A stretch of 64,000 nucleotides of DNA from DATARH01 sp036489765 (GTDB lineage: Bacteria; Pseudomonadota; Alphaproteobacteria; ATCC43930; CGMCC-115725): contig DASXFE010000010.1 in the NCBI GenBank assembly GCA_036489765.1, positions 1 to 64,000 on the forward strand, read 5' to 3'. The notes under the pieces are model-generated. The model made no database searches, was not told the DNA's origin, and saw only the letters and a list, made by a program, of their open reading frames with translations. The number at the start of each line of letters is the position of its first letter. The stretch's first letter is position 1. Of this stretch, positions 26,674-35,803 are shown one piece after another. A program made the position numbers and the translations under genes.

Positions 26674-27144
26674 ATGCATCGCCATGTTTTCGTGTCGATC
26701 GGGCTCGCGGCGGTGTTCGCCGTGACTTCGATACAGCCGGGTTTCGCCGAGGACCACCGGGGCGGCTGGGACCATGAGGGCGGGCATTGGGAGCACCGCG
26801 GCGGGCATTGGGAGCATCGCGACGGGCACTGGGACCATCGCGGCGGCGGCCGCTGGGAGGGCGGGATCGGCGCCTGGCAGGGCGGGGCCTGGAATCACGG
26901 CTGGCACAATGGCCGCTTCGGCTGGTGGTGGGTCGTGCCGGGCTGGGCCGATTGGTACTACTACGATGCCCCGGTCTATCCGGGGCCTGACCCGTATGTA
27001 CCGCCGGGCGTCGGCGCCGGGCCGACCCCCTATTGGTATTACTGTCCCAATCCCCCGGGGTTTTACCCGTATGTGCATCAATGCGGCGCCGTGTGGCAGC
27101 CGGAGCCGCCGCGGGGACCGGACGGGCCCATGCCGCCCGGCTGA
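26674..27144 (+). CDS. Secreted His/Gly/Trp-rich protein, hypothetical
   Basis: A 156-residue protein with a clear signal peptide (positive start MHRH, hydrophobic core, likely cleavage after GFA). The mature N-terminus has consecutive heptad-like repeats GGHWEHR, GGHWEHR, DGHWDHR, rich in His and Trp. The C-terminal half has Tyr/Pro-rich segments with two Cys in the pattern YYCPNPPGFYPYV-x-x-C, known from small exported proteins of proteobacteria. The His-rich repeats could bind metal, but that is inference. ATG 26674 follows GTGGAGC. The stop at 27144 abuts the convergent end of the UspA-like gene. Confidence 0.75.
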   Translation: MHRHVFVSIGLAAVFAVTSIQPGFAEDHRGGWDHEGGHWEHRGGHWEHRDGHWDHRGGGRWEGGIGAWQGGAWNHGWHNGRFGWWWVVPGWADWYYYDAPVYPGPDPYVPPGVGAGPTPYWYYCPNPPGFYPYVHQCGAVWQPEPPRGPDGPMPPG

Positions 27145-27969
27145 TCAGCGCACGATCAGGAGGCCGTGGGCGGCGCGCGCGGCGGCTTGGCGCAGCCATT
27201 GCGGCTGGGCCGCGACCGCGTCGGCGCCGAGCACGAGAAGCTGGCAGCGAAGCGCGGCGAAGCGTTCGAGGAGGGCTGCCCCTTCCTCGGGCGCAAGCTC
27301 GATCTGCACGGTGACCGAATAGGCGGCTAGCCGGTCGGCCAGCCATTGCTCGAAACCAGCCGATTCGGCGAGCGCGGCGGGGCAGGCGACGGTCAAAATT
27401 CCGGCGACGGCCTCGGCGCATTGCGCGGCGGCGTCGAGGACGCGTTCCGCGTCCGCCCCGCGATCGGTCACCAGCGTCACGACCGTGCCCGTCGTCGCCC
27501 ACTCTCGATGGACCAGCAGGTACGATACCGCGCTCCGCTCGATGACCTGCCACCAGCGTGTCTCGACGCGGAAATGCCGGCCGATCGGGCGTGTCGCGGT
27601 GCCGGCGACGAGGAAATCGCGCTCGGAGCGGGTCAGCGCCGCGTCCGCCGCCGCGGCCGGGGAAATCTCGAACGACCACGGGACGTCGTGCCGCCGCGCC
27701 GCCGCCTCGACCTCGATTCGCGCCCGCGCGGCGAAGACACGAAGCTGGCGCTCGACCTCCTCCGCGGTCAGCCGCTCGACGCCGGCCCCGATGCTGACTT
27801 GGCGCGCGAACGGCAGCCGCGCCAGATGCAACAGGTCGTTGTCCTCGACAAACACCCCGTGCAACTCCGCGCCCCAGCGGTGGGCAAGGCGCGCGGCCGC
27901 ATCGATCGCGGCGCGGTTTTCGGATGCCGCGTCGAGCGGAACGACGATCCGCTCGATAAGGCCTTTCAC
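27145..27969 (-). CDS. UspA-like universal stress domain protein
   Basis: A 274-residue protein. The N-terminal 150 residues start like a universal stress protein: ERIVVPLDAASENRAAIDAAARLAHRWGAELHGVFVEDNDLL, read here in parts. The C-terminal part ends in RCQLLVLGADAV, like the second strand-helix unit of a tandem Usp. The ATP-binding G-2x-G-9x-G[ST] motif is not evident, so nucleotide binding is doubtful. Its ATG overlaps the stop of the Lon-like protease gene by 4 bp (ATGA), implying coupled translation and a shared stress role. Fold assignment is moderate and the function unknown. Confidence 0.75.
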   Translation of the reverse strand: MKGLIERIVVPLDAASENRAAIDAAARLAHRWGAELHGVFVEDNDLLHLARLPFARQVSIGAGVERLTAEEVERQLRVFAARARIEVEAAARRHDVPWSFEISPAAAADAALTRSERDFLVAGTATRPIGRHFRVETRWWQVIERSAVSYLLVHREWATTGTVVTLVTDRGADAERVLDAAAQCAEAVAGILTVACPAALAESAGFEQWLADRLAAYSVTVQIELAPEEGAALLERFAALRCQLLVLGADAVAAQPQWLRQAAARAAHGLLIVR

Positions 27970-30437
27970 GATCCCGGTCCCGGCTGCGTGGCCGCGGCCA
28001 AGGCCTGGCGCATCAGCGCCGCCGAAGCCTCGGCAAAGGCGTCGAGCCGCGCGGCAATGCGGTGGTTGAGCGTGCCGGGCGGGTAGTTGCCATCAGGGCC
28101 GGCCTCGCCGGCGGGGATGCCGGTCAATAGCTCGAGCCCCTGGTCGACCGTGTCGATGGGATAGATCGCGAACTTGCCCGCGGCGGCGGCCTCGACGACA
28201 TCGTGGCGCAGCATCAAATGCTTCACGTTGCTGGCCGGGATTATGACGCCCTGCTCGCCGCTGAACCCGGTCAGCCGGCAGACATCGAAAAACCCCTCGA
28301 TCTTCTCGTTGGCCCCGCCGATCGCCTGGATGCGGCCGTGCTGGTCGACCGAGCCGGTGACCGCAAAGCGCTGCTTGATCGGTGCCTCGGCGAGCGCCGA
28401 CAGCAACGCGAAGAGCTCCGCGCCCGAGGCGCTGTCGCCGTCGACCCCGCCGTAATTCTGCTCGAAGACGAGGCTCGCGTGGAGGGACAAGGGCCGGCTC
28501 GCGCCGAATCGGCCGCCGAGAAAGCCGCTGAGAATGAGGACGCCCTTGGAGTGCAGCGGGCCGCCGAGCGCGACCTCGCGCTCGATGTCGATGACCTCGC
28601 CCCGGCCGAGCCGCACCTGCGCGGTGATGCGGCTGGGATTGCCGAACCCGACCGAGCCCAGCGACATCACGGCGAGCCCGTTGACCTGGCCGACCTCCGT
28701 GCCCGACGTCTCGACCCGGATCGTGCCGCGCGCGATCTCTTCCTGCAGGCGGCGATAGATGCGGTCGCCGCGGCGGAACTGCGCCTCGATCGCGGCCTGC
28801 ACCTCGGCCGCGCCGACGATCTCCTTGCCGGCGTCGGCGGCGAGCTGGTCGGCCTCGTGCAGCAGGTCGATGATCGCGCGCTTTTGCGTCGTCAGGCGGT
28901 CGGCATCGGCGGCGAGCCGGGCGGTGCGCTCGATAATGAGCGCGACGGCACCGTGATCGAAGCAGCGCAGCTTCTCGCGCCGGACGAGCCCCGCGATCAT
29001 CCGGGCATAGAGCAGCGTCATCTCGGCGCTGCGTTCGACCCGGTCGTTGAAATCGGCCGCGATCTTGAAAAGCTCCGGGAATTCCTCATCCTGGCCGCTG
29101 AGGAGATAGTAGAGTTGGGGCGGGCCGAGCAGGACGACCTTGACCTTGAGCGGGATCGGCTGCGGCTCGAGCGACACCGTCGTCGCGACGCTGAACATCT
29201 GCTCGAGCGACTCGATGCGGATTTCGCCGGCGGTAAGGGCGCGCTTCAGCGACGGCCAGCCGTAATTGCCGGTCAGCAGCTTGGTCGCCTCGATCACCAG
29301 ATACCCGCCATTGGCGCGGTGCAGCGCGCCCGGCGCCAGCAGGTTGAAATCGGTGACGAGCGCGCCGAAGCGGGCGAGGTGCTCGGCTCGGCCGACAAGG
29401 GTCTGGTGGTTCGGGTTGTCCTCGAACACGACCGGCGCGCCGGTGGCTCCCCCATTGTCGACGATGACGTTGACCTGATAGCGGCGAAACCGGGCATCTT
29501 CGATCGCCGCCGCCATCCCCGGCGGAGGCTGCGCCCCGTCGGGTTGCGGGGCCGACGCCTGATGTTGTTGCTGGGGCAGGAAATCCTCGGCGTTTTCCTT
29601 GATGTTGCGCTCGACCGCGTCGAGGTATTCGGGAACGCCCGAATGGTCCGCGTAGCGTGCGCGCACCTCCTCGATCAAATGGCCGACGACAAAGCCGGTA
29701 GTGTCGCGGATCAGCTCGCGGGCCGCGTCGCGGTGCTCGCGCTCCCATTGCGGCACCTGGCGCATGACCGTCGCGAGTTCGCCCTGGATGCTCTCGATCT
29801 CGTGCTCGATGGCCTTGCGCTGATCCTCGGGCAGAGCCTCGAACACCTCGGGCTCCATTACCTTGCCGTCCTGCTTTGGCGCCATCGCGAGCCCGGTCGG
29901 GGTGCGGAGGAGGACAATGTTCTGGGCCTCGGCGCGCTGCTGCACGGCGCCGAACGCCTCTTCGTTGCGCTGCTTGAACTGCTGGTCGATGACCTCGCGG
30001 CGGGCGCGGAACTCGTCACGTTCGAACGCCGTCGGCAGCGAGGCGCGCAGTTCTTCGACCACCCCCTTCATCGCGGCGGCGAAGCCGGTGCCCCGGCCGG
30101 GCGGCAGTGACAGGCAGCGCGGCTTTTGCGGGTCGTCGAAATTGTTGACATAGCACCAATCGGACGGCGCCTTCTCGGTCCCCGCCTGGTCGTGGAGGAG
30201 CTTGGCCACCAGCTCGTGCCGCCCGGTGCCGGCGTCGCCGAGGGCATAGACGTTATAACCCTTCGCCCGCATGCGCATCGCGAACCGCACCGCCTCTGCC
30301 GCCCGCTCCTGGCCGATCTCGACCGGCGCGTCGGGCAATTCGCTGCATAGATCGAACGGCAGGTCCTTCGGGTCGGTGCGGCGGTAGAGCAGCTCGGCCG
30401 GCAGCGGCTTTGCGAACTCGAATGTCGGGTCGGCCAA
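27966..30437 (-). CDS. Lon-like ATP-dependent protease (AAA_32 / Lon_C type)
   Basis: An 823-residue cytosolic protease of the LonB-like family found in many proteobacteria. The N-terminal AAA_32 region has LGDAGTGRHELVAK, with Arg in place of the Walker A Lys, as is usual in this family. The middle holds the ATPase core (YLVIEATKLL, VKVVLLG) and an insertion rich in Gln. The C-terminal Lon protease domain has the catalytic Ser in GDSASGAEL and Lys in GGANEKIEGFF. The start is TTG 30437, preceded by GGGAGCGG; the open frame further upstream lies over the EthD-like gene. Coupled to the UspA-like gene downstream. Confidence 0.9.
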   Translation of the reverse strand: MADPTFEFAKPLPAELLYRRTDPKDLPFDLCSELPDAPVEIGQERAAEAVRFAMRMRAKGYNVYALGDAGTGRHELVAKLLHDQAGTEKAPSDWCYVNNFDDPQKPRCLSLPPGRGTGFAAAMKGVVEELRASLPTAFERDEFRARREVIDQQFKQRNEEAFGAVQQRAEAQNIVLLRTPTGLAMAPKQDGKVMEPEVFEALPEDQRKAIEHEIESIQGELATVMRQVPQWEREHRDAARELIRDTTGFVVGHLIEEVRARYADHSGVPEYLDAVERNIKENAEDFLPQQQHQASAPQPDGAQPPPGMAAAIEDARFRRYQVNVIVDNGGATGAPVVFEDNPNHQTLVGRAEHLARFGALVTDFNLLAPGALHRANGGYLVIEATKLLTGNYGWPSLKRALTAGEIRIESLEQMFSVATTVSLEPQPIPLKVKVVLLGPPQLYYLLSGQDEEFPELFKIAADFNDRVERSAEMTLLYARMIAGLVRREKLRCFDHGAVALIIERTARLAADADRLTTQKRAIIDLLHEADQLAADAGKEIVGAAEVQAAIEAQFRRGDRIYRRLQEEIARGTIRVETSGTEVGQVNGLAVMSLGSVGFGNPSRITAQVRLGRGEVIDIEREVALGGPLHSKGVLILSGFLGGRFGASRPLSLHASLVFEQNYGGVDGDSASGAELFALLSALAEAPIKQRFAVTGSVDQHGRIQAIGGANEKIEGFFDVCRLTGFSGEQGVIIPASNVKHLMLRHDVVEAAAAGKFAIYPIDTVDQGLELLTGIPAGEAGPDGNYPPGTLNHRIAARLDAFAEASAALMRQALAAATQPGPGS

Positions 30438-30447
30438 GCCCCGCTCC

Positions 30448-31083
30448 CTATTTTGCGCGGGTGTAGCGGCGGGCGTCGACCCGCAGGTAGTCGCGGAAAT
30501 GCGGCCGCATCTTTTCGGTCCAGGGCGTGTTGGCAGCGGTCTTCCACGCCGCGGTGTCGACGACGCCTTCGCGCGCGAAGTGGTAGATCGCGGCATATTT
30601 CTGCGTCGACCCCGTACCCTGATAGCGGCGCGCCGACAGCACGCCGGGAACGCCGGCGAGCGCATCGAGATGCTCCTCGTTGTACCAGGCGTTGAACTCG
30701 GGCTCGATCTCCGGCGCGACGTTCATCGAGATGAGCAGGACCGCCGCGGCGTCGCCGGTCGGGGCGAGCTTGTCACCCGGCCTCACCTGCTCGCCTTCCA
30801 TGCGGATGAGGCCCTTCGTCCTGCCGGTGACCCGCTTCGTCCACGGACTGCCGTTGGCGCCCCCGACCTTCTTGTACGGCTCGCTGAACAGCACCTCGCG
30901 GCTGTCGAGGTCGTAGAGTGCGGCCGCGACCTTCGGGTTGGTGGTGCTGATGAACCGCTCCGCGTTGACGAAGCCGGGGATGCCGAGCCGTTCCGGGATG
31001 TGTTCGGTATCGTACCAGTCGTGGAACTCGTCTTCGGCCACGGCGGTGAAGTCCATCGCCACGATCAGGGCGCCCTTTGCCAT
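30448..31083 (-). CDS. EthD/dimeric alpha-beta barrel-like protein
   Basis: A 211-residue protein of two tandem ferredoxin-like units. Each has the pattern of small EthD-type proteins: EDEFHDWYDTEHIPERLGIPGFVNAERF in the first (read in parts) and EPEFNAWYNEEHLDALAGVPGVLSARRY in the second. The repeated W-Y-x-x-E-H motif is clear. These domains often accompany degradation of aromatic or heterocyclic compounds, with unclear chemistry. ATG 31083 is preceded by GGAGGAAACG, so the frame extending upstream is not used. It lies 31 bp after the cyclase-family gene and 10 bp before the protease gene, so is probably cotranscribed. Confidence 0.8.
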   Translation of the reverse strand: MAKGALIVAMDFTAVAEDEFHDWYDTEHIPERLGIPGFVNAERFISTTNPKVAAALYDLDSREVLFSEPYKKVGGANGSPWTKRVTGRTKGLIRMEGEQVRPGDKLAPTGDAAAVLLISMNVAPEIEPEFNAWYNEEHLDALAGVPGVLSARRYQGTGSTQKYAAIYHFAREGVVDTAAWKTAANTPWTEKMRPHFRDYLRVDARRYTRAK

Positions 31084-31114
31084 CGTTTCCTCCGTCGTTA
31101 CGCCACTTGGGGAT

Positions 31115-32005
31115 CTAGGCCATCGCGATGGGGCGCACCGGACAGCCGGTCGCGCCCTTGTATTTCGTTGCCAGCAGGATGAAGCAGAATTGCGCAAGCC
31201 GGTCGCGCGCCAGCTCTTCGAGCGCCAGGTTTTCGATGAGATGCACCCCGGCCTCAGCGAGCACATGCTGGTGCACCGGCATCATCTGCGTGTGGTCCGG
31301 GTTGGGCAGCACCTCGACCGCCATGTTGTCGCAACCGATCGCGACCACGTCCTGCCGCGTCAGCCAACGCGCCGCCGGCACGTCGATGCCGGGCTCGCCT
31401 TCGAGGTAGCGGTGGTTGTCGACCCCGAAATACCGGCCCCACCCGGTGCGGATGAGCACCACGTCGCCGGGTTGCAGCGCGGTTTCGGCGCGGTCGGCAG
31501 CGCGCTTGAGGTCATCGGGAGTCACGACTCGGCCGGGGTTGAGGTGCTGGCCGCCGTCGATGCCGGACACGTCGAGCAGCACGCCGCGGGTCACGAGCGG
31601 CGGCATGTGCTCGATCCCGAGCCGGTCGAGCCCCCAATCGGTCACGACATCGACTGCCGGCAAGCCGTTATAGAGATGATCGCCGATCGAGAAATGCCCG
31701 AGCGCGTCGATGTGGGTGCCGACATGCATCGTCATCTCGGCCCGCTCGACATTCGACCCAGCGTCGTTGACCGCGCCGATCTTGCGCCGCCGCTTGATCG
31801 AATCCTTCCACGATGCCCAGATCGACAACAGGAACGGGGTCTGGTTCGGCGGCATGTACGGCGCGCCCGCATCGATCTCGTGGCTGACGTCGTAGATGCG
31901 GCCCTCGCGCACCAGGCTCAGGGCGTTGAGCCGGGTGTCAGCGGTCAGAAGGTTCGCAGCGCCGATCTGGTCTGCCGGGCCCCAGCGCGAGTGGTCGTGG
32001 ATCAT
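31115..32005 (-). CDS. Cyclase-family metal-dependent hydrolase (kynurenine formamidase-like)
   Basis: A 296-residue protein of the PF04199 family, which includes kynurenine formamidase, isatin hydrolase and related Zn/Mn enzymes. The metal-binding motif HVGTHIDALGHF is intact (an H-x-G-T-H-x-D-x-x-x-H), and the segments GVLLDVSGIDG and VVLIRTGWGRYF are typical. The likely reaction is hydrolysis of an amide or ester in a degradation pathway. ATG 32005 follows GGAG. It lies in a minus-strand run with an amidohydrolase and an EthD-like protein. The substrate cannot be determined. Confidence 0.87.
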   Translation of the reverse strand: MIHDHSRWGPADQIGAANLLTADTRLNALSLVREGRIYDVSHEIDAGAPYMPPNQTPFLLSIWASWKDSIKRRRKIGAVNDAGSNVERAEMTMHVGTHIDALGHFSIGDHLYNGLPAVDVVTDWGLDRLGIEHMPPLVTRGVLLDVSGIDGGQHLNPGRVVTPDDLKRAADRAETALQPGDVVLIRTGWGRYFGVDNHRYLEGEPGIDVPAARWLTRQDVVAIGCDNMAVEVLPNPDHTQMMPVHQHVLAEAGVHLIENLALEELARDRLAQFCFILLATKYKGATGCPVRPIAMA

Positions 32006-32030
32006 CGTGGCTCCTGCATCGGCGTTGTGT

Positions 32031-32139
32031 GTCCTTCGAGACGCGGCCTCCGGCCGCTCCGCAGGATGACGAGCAACGTAAATGACATCCTAGGTCCTCC
32101 TCATCCCGAGGAGCCCGCGCAGCGGGCGCCTCGAAGGAC
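32031..32139. repeat. Extragenic palindromic repeat (GTCCTTCGAG...CTCGAAGGAC)
   Basis: A 10-bp terminal inverted repeat brackets inner complementary blocks (GCGGCCTCCGGCCGC and CCCGCGCAGCGGGC; CCTCATCCCGAGGAG). This wording is typical of alphaproteobacterial REP-like elements. It fills the gap between the amidohydrolase and cyclase genes. A related copy is at 40921-41042. Confidence 0.8.
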
Positions 32140-32148
32140 GCATGGCGG

Positions 32149-33186
32149 TCAATCCAGCTTATACAGGCGGCGCGCCGTGCCGCTATAGAGGTCCAGTTTC
32201 TCGGATGGCGAGCAGCCGGCGGTGATGCGCTTGAACGCATTCCACAGCGTCGCATAGCCGGTGCCCATCTTGTCGACCGGGAAATTGCTTTCGAAATTGC
32301 AGCGGCTGGCCCCGAATAGCTCGATACAGCCTTCGACATATGGCCGCCACGCTTCGGCCCACTCTGCCGAGCCGGGAGGCGCGGACCGATCACGAAAATC
32401 AATCGCGGCGCCGCGATTGAGCATGCCGCCGAGCTTGACCGAGACATTCGGGCAGGTCGCGAGCTCGGCCATGCTGGCGCGCCAGGTCTGGAGGATCTCG
32501 TCCTTGCGACCGCCATAGGGGCCGTAGCCGAGGACGCCGCCAACGTGGCACATGCAAATCGTCGCTTCGGGGATCGCGCGGGCGAGCGCGATCACCTCGG
32601 CGAGCTGAGGGTGATAGCACCACGCGTCGAACACGAGGCCGTGCGCGGCCAGCCGCTTCAGCCCCTTGCGAAACCCGGCGTCCTCGTAGAGATGCGGCTG
32701 GACGCTGCCGCTGTTGCCGATGATCGGGTCGGCATCGTGGCCGGCCGAATGGCGAATACCCTTGAACCGGCCGCCGCTGGCCCGCACCTGCGCCTCGATC
32801 ACCGGCTCGACCCGGTCGCCGAGCGTCAGGTCGATCGCGCCGACGATTCCCTGCGCGACCTTGGTCTTGCCATAGTTGCCGCTCGCGCTCATCGCAGCGA
32901 TGCCGGCCACAAACTCGGTCTCGCCGACCGGGCGCAGTTCGGCGGGCCCGTCGGCGCGGTACATCGAGTGGCATTCCTCGAACACGGTCGCGACGATGTT
33001 GTGCCCGGTGTCGAGATCGGCGAGGAGCTCGTCGAGAAGATAGGTGTGCCCGCCGCGTATCCAGAGGTGGTGGTGCGTATCGATGATCGGCAGGTCGGGC
33101 TCGAGAATCTCTTCCCGCTCCTGTTTTGCGAGCCAGGCCTCGTCGGGTGGATAGATACGGCCGAACTGGTGCGAGGCCGAGTTCAT
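32149..33186 (-). CDS. Amidohydrolase (TIM-barrel, Amidohydro_2 family)
   Basis: A 345-residue protein. The N-terminal metal motif DTHHHLWIRGG is present, followed by FKGIRHSAGHDAD, FDAWCYHPQL, CMCHVGGVLGYGPYGG and a C-terminal CNFESNFPVDKMG with the catalytic Asp region. This arrangement is that of Amidohydro_2 lactone hydrolases and related enzymes such as 2-pyrone-4,6-dicarboxylate hydrolase. ATG 33186 is preceded by GGAGAG; the longer open frame crosses the next gene. It probably hydrolyses a lactone or cyclic amide. A 10-bp gap separates it from the 69-residue gene upstream. Confidence 0.87.
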   Translation of the reverse strand: MNSASHQFGRIYPPDEAWLAKQEREEILEPDLPIIDTHHHLWIRGGHTYLLDELLADLDTGHNIVATVFEECHSMYRADGPAELRPVGETEFVAGIAAMSASGNYGKTKVAQGIVGAIDLTLGDRVEPVIEAQVRASGGRFKGIRHSAGHDADPIIGNSGSVQPHLYEDAGFRKGLKRLAAHGLVFDAWCYHPQLAEVIALARAIPEATICMCHVGGVLGYGPYGGRKDEILQTWRASMAELATCPNVSVKLGGMLNRGAAIDFRDRSAPPGSAEWAEAWRPYVEGCIELFGASRCNFESNFPVDKMGTGYATLWNAFKRITAGCSPSEKLDLYSGTARRLYKLD

Positions 33187-33196
33187 GGAGGCTCTC

Positions 33197-33406
33197 CTAG
33201 AAGATCGTTGGGACCCAGGGCGGCGGAGCGCCCTCGGCGCGGTCGCGATAGCGTTCGTCGATGCGGCCGAGGCCGCGGCCGGCGTTGCGCGCGTCGACTT
33301 CCTCGGCGCGGCCGGCAAGAGCGTCGGATGGCTGCTGCTCCCCGCGCAATTCCTTGAGGCGGGCGCGGATCGCTGCGAAATCATCGGCGGCGCGCGGGCG
33401 GGTCAT
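33197..33406 (-). CDS. Small hypothetical protein, 69 aa
   Basis: A 69-residue charged protein, starting MTRPRAADDFAAIRARLKEL with a likely amphipathic helix and ending GAPPPWVPTIF. The last residues, including the Pro-Trp-Val-Pro segment, look like a conserved tail of small proteins found near catabolic amidohydrolases, from memory of similar annotated genes. No domain is known. It is 10 bp upstream of the amidohydrolase on the same strand, so is likely the first gene of that operon, divergent from the CoxL-like gene (77 bp between starts). Confidence 0.6.
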   Translation of the reverse strand: MTRPRAADDFAAIRARLKELRGEQQPSDALAGRAEEVDARNAGRGLGRIDERYRDRAEGAPPPWVPTIF

Positions 33407-33483
33407 GACCAGAGCATGGCTCCCTCTCGCGCGGCGCGCAACATCGGCTATGGTGCGCGCGGTATGGCAGTACGGGGATAGAG

Positions 33484-35802
33484 ATGGGTGAATTCGCGCT
33501 GGGTCAGCCGGTTCCGCGTTTTGAGGATCCGCGCCTTATCCGCGGCGGCGGGCGCTATGTCGACGACGTGCAGCTTCCCCGCACGGTCTATGGCCATGTG
33601 CTGCGGAGCCCGCACGCGCATGCCCGCATCCTCACGATCGACACGAGTGCGGCGCAGGCGGCGCCGGGGGTGCTGCTGGTGCTGACCGGCGCGGACTGGA
33701 AGGCGTCGGGTTGGAAGGATTTGCCGGTGCCGGGCGGCCTCAAGCGCCGCGGCGGGCTGCCGGCGGTACGGACGCGGTTTCCGGCACTCGTGTCGGACAA
33801 GGTGCGCTGGGTCGGCGATTACGTCGCCTTTGTCGTCGCCGAGACGCTCGCCCAGGCGCAGGACGCGGCCGAATTGATCGAGGTCGATTACGAGCCGTTG
33901 CCGGCCGTCGTCTCGACCGAGGAGGCAGCGACTCCGGGCGCACCGCTCGTGTGGGAAGACTGCCCGGACAACGTGAATTTCGTCCATCTCGAGGGCAATC
34001 GCGAGGCGACGGAGGAGGCGCTTGCTCGAGCCGACCGCATCGTCAAGCGCCGGCTGATCATCAACCGCGTGACGGCGGCGGCGATGGAGCCGCGAGGCGC
34101 GGTCGCGTCTTACGACAAGGCCGAGGATCGCTACACGGTCTACACCGTACTGCAGCGCGCGCACGGCTACCGTTCCGACCTCGCGCACATCATGGGGGTC
34201 AACGAAAGCCAGATCCGCGTCGTCGCCGGCGATATCGGCGGCAGCTTCGGAATGAAATCGGCGGTCTATAACGAGGTCGCGCTGACGATCCTTGCGTCAA
34301 AGCTTTTGGGGCGGCCGGTCAAGTGGACCAGCACGCGGTCGGAGGCGTTCCTCAGCGACGCGCAGGCCCGCGACCATGTTACGGAGGCGGAGCTGGGGCT
34401 CGACAAGGAAGGGCGGTTTCTCGGGCTCCGGGTCAAGGTGACGGCCGCGACGGGCGCCTATGCGCAGGCAGCGTCGAATGTGTTCGTGATGAACCTCGGC
34501 ACGCTCGCCGGGGTCTACCGCACGCCGGCGATCTTTGCCGAGGTGACGGCGGTCTATACCAACACCAACCCGATGCGACCCTATCGCGGCAACGGCCGGC
34601 CGGAATTCGCCTATGTCATCGAGCGCATGGTCGACGAGGCGGCGGCCGAGCTTGGGATTAGCGGCATCGAATTGAGGCGCCGCAATATGGTCCCGCCCGA
34701 GGCGATGCCGTTCAAATCGGGCCTGACCTTCACCTACGATTGCGGCGAATTCGCGAAGAACCTCGATCTCGCGCTGAAGCTCGCCGACTACACCGGGTTC
34801 GAGCGGCGCCGGGAGGAGGCGCGGTCGCGCGGGAAGCTGCGCGGCATCGGGCTCTCCAACACGATCGAGCGCGCCGCCGCCGGCGGGTTCGAAGCGGCCG
34901 AGATCCGCTTCGACAAGGGTGGCACCGCGACGCTGCTGTCGGGCTCGATCACACAGGGGATGGGGCACGAAACCGTCTTCAAGCAGCTCATGGCCGACAA
35001 GCTCGGCATCCACCCGGACCAGATCCAGTACATCCAAGGCGATACCGACAAGGTGGCGATCGGCGAGGGCACCGGCGGGTCGCGCTCGGCTGCGCTCGGC
35101 GGGTCGGCGGTGCTGATGGCGACCGACAAGATCGTGTCGAAGGCCACGGCAATCGCCGCGCACCTCCTCGGCGCCGGGCCCGACGAGGTCAAGTTCGGCG
35201 AAGGCATGTTCACCGCGCCGCGCTCGAACCGGGCGCTGAGCCTCGGCGAGATCGCGACAGAGGCCTGGGTCCCGTCGAGCCTGCCGCCGGAGATGGAGCC
35301 GGGGCTCGTGTCGAGCGCCGCCTACAAGGCGGGCGACCAGAATTTCCCGAACGGCTGCCACATCTGCGAATTGGAGATCGACCCCGAGACCGGGGTCGTC
35401 GAGCTGCAGCGCTACAGCGTCGTCGACGATGTCGGCACGGTGATGAACCCGCTCTTGCTCGAAGGACAGATCATCGGCGGCATTGCGCAGGGGGTCGGTC
35501 AGCTCCTGATGGAGAACATCAATTTCGACCCGGAGACGGGGCAGCTCCTGAGCGGCAGCTTTATGGACTACGCGATGCCGCGCGCCGACAATTTCTCGCC
35601 GATCCACTGCGAGAGCAATCCGGTGCCGACCAAGACCAATCCCTTGGGCGTCAAGGGGGCCGGCGAGGCGGGGGCGGTCGGCGCGATGCCTGCGGTCGGC
35701 AATGCGCTCGTCGACGCGCTCGCCCATCTCGGCATCCGCGACCTCAAGATGCCGGCGACGCCCGAGGTGATCTGGCGCGCGATCCGCGAGGCGCGGGGGT
35801 AG
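33484..35802 (+). CDS. Xanthine dehydrogenase/CO dehydrogenase-family molybdopterin-binding subunit (CoxL-like)
   Basis: A 772-residue catalytic large subunit of the molybdenum hydroxylase family. It shows the N-terminal FEDPRLIRGGGRYVDD, AGDIGGSFGMK, the active-site loop PYRGNGRPEFAY and the C-terminal catalytic Glu in KGAGEAG. The loop departs from form I CO dehydrogenase (AYxCSFR) and is close to form II (AYRGAGR), so the substrate is probably not CO but a purine, aldehyde or N-heterocycle. The usual FAD (CoxM) and iron-sulphur (CoxS) subunits are not adjacent. ATG 33484 follows GGGATAGAG. One base separates it from the FkbM gene downstream. Confidence 0.88.
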   Translation: MGEFALGQPVPRFEDPRLIRGGGRYVDDVQLPRTVYGHVLRSPHAHARILTIDTSAAQAAPGVLLVLTGADWKASGWKDLPVPGGLKRRGGLPAVRTRFPALVSDKVRWVGDYVAFVVAETLAQAQDAAELIEVDYEPLPAVVSTEEAATPGAPLVWEDCPDNVNFVHLEGNREATEEALARADRIVKRRLIINRVTAAAMEPRGAVASYDKAEDRYTVYTVLQRAHGYRSDLAHIMGVNESQIRVVAGDIGGSFGMKSAVYNEVALTILASKLLGRPVKWTSTRSEAFLSDAQARDHVTEAELGLDKEGRFLGLRVKVTAATGAYAQAASNVFVMNLGTLAGVYRTPAIFAEVTAVYTNTNPMRPYRGNGRPEFAYVIERMVDEAAAELGISGIELRRRNMVPPEAMPFKSGLTFTYDCGEFAKNLDLALKLADYTGFERRREEARSRGKLRGIGLSNTIERAAAGGFEAAEIRFDKGGTATLLSGSITQGMGHETVFKQLMADKLGIHPDQIQYIQGDTDKVAIGEGTGGSRSAALGGSAVLMATDKIVSKATAIAAHLLGAGPDEVKFGEGMFTAPRSNRALSLGEIATEAWVPSSLPPEMEPGLVSSAAYKAGDQNFPNGCHICELEIDPETGVVELQRYSVVDDVGTVMNPLLLEGQIIGGIAQGVGQLLMENINFDPETGQLLSGSFMDYAMPRADNFSPIHCESNPVPTKTNPLGVKGAGEAGAVGAMPAVGNALVDALAHLGIRDLKMPATPEVIWRAIREARG

Positions 35803-35803
35803 G

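Noticed and set aside
26207..27679. 490-codon minus-strand frame
   Set aside because: It is Arg/Pro-rich and runs across the receiver remnant, the plus-strand secreted protein and part of the Usp gene in other frames; it shows no domain.
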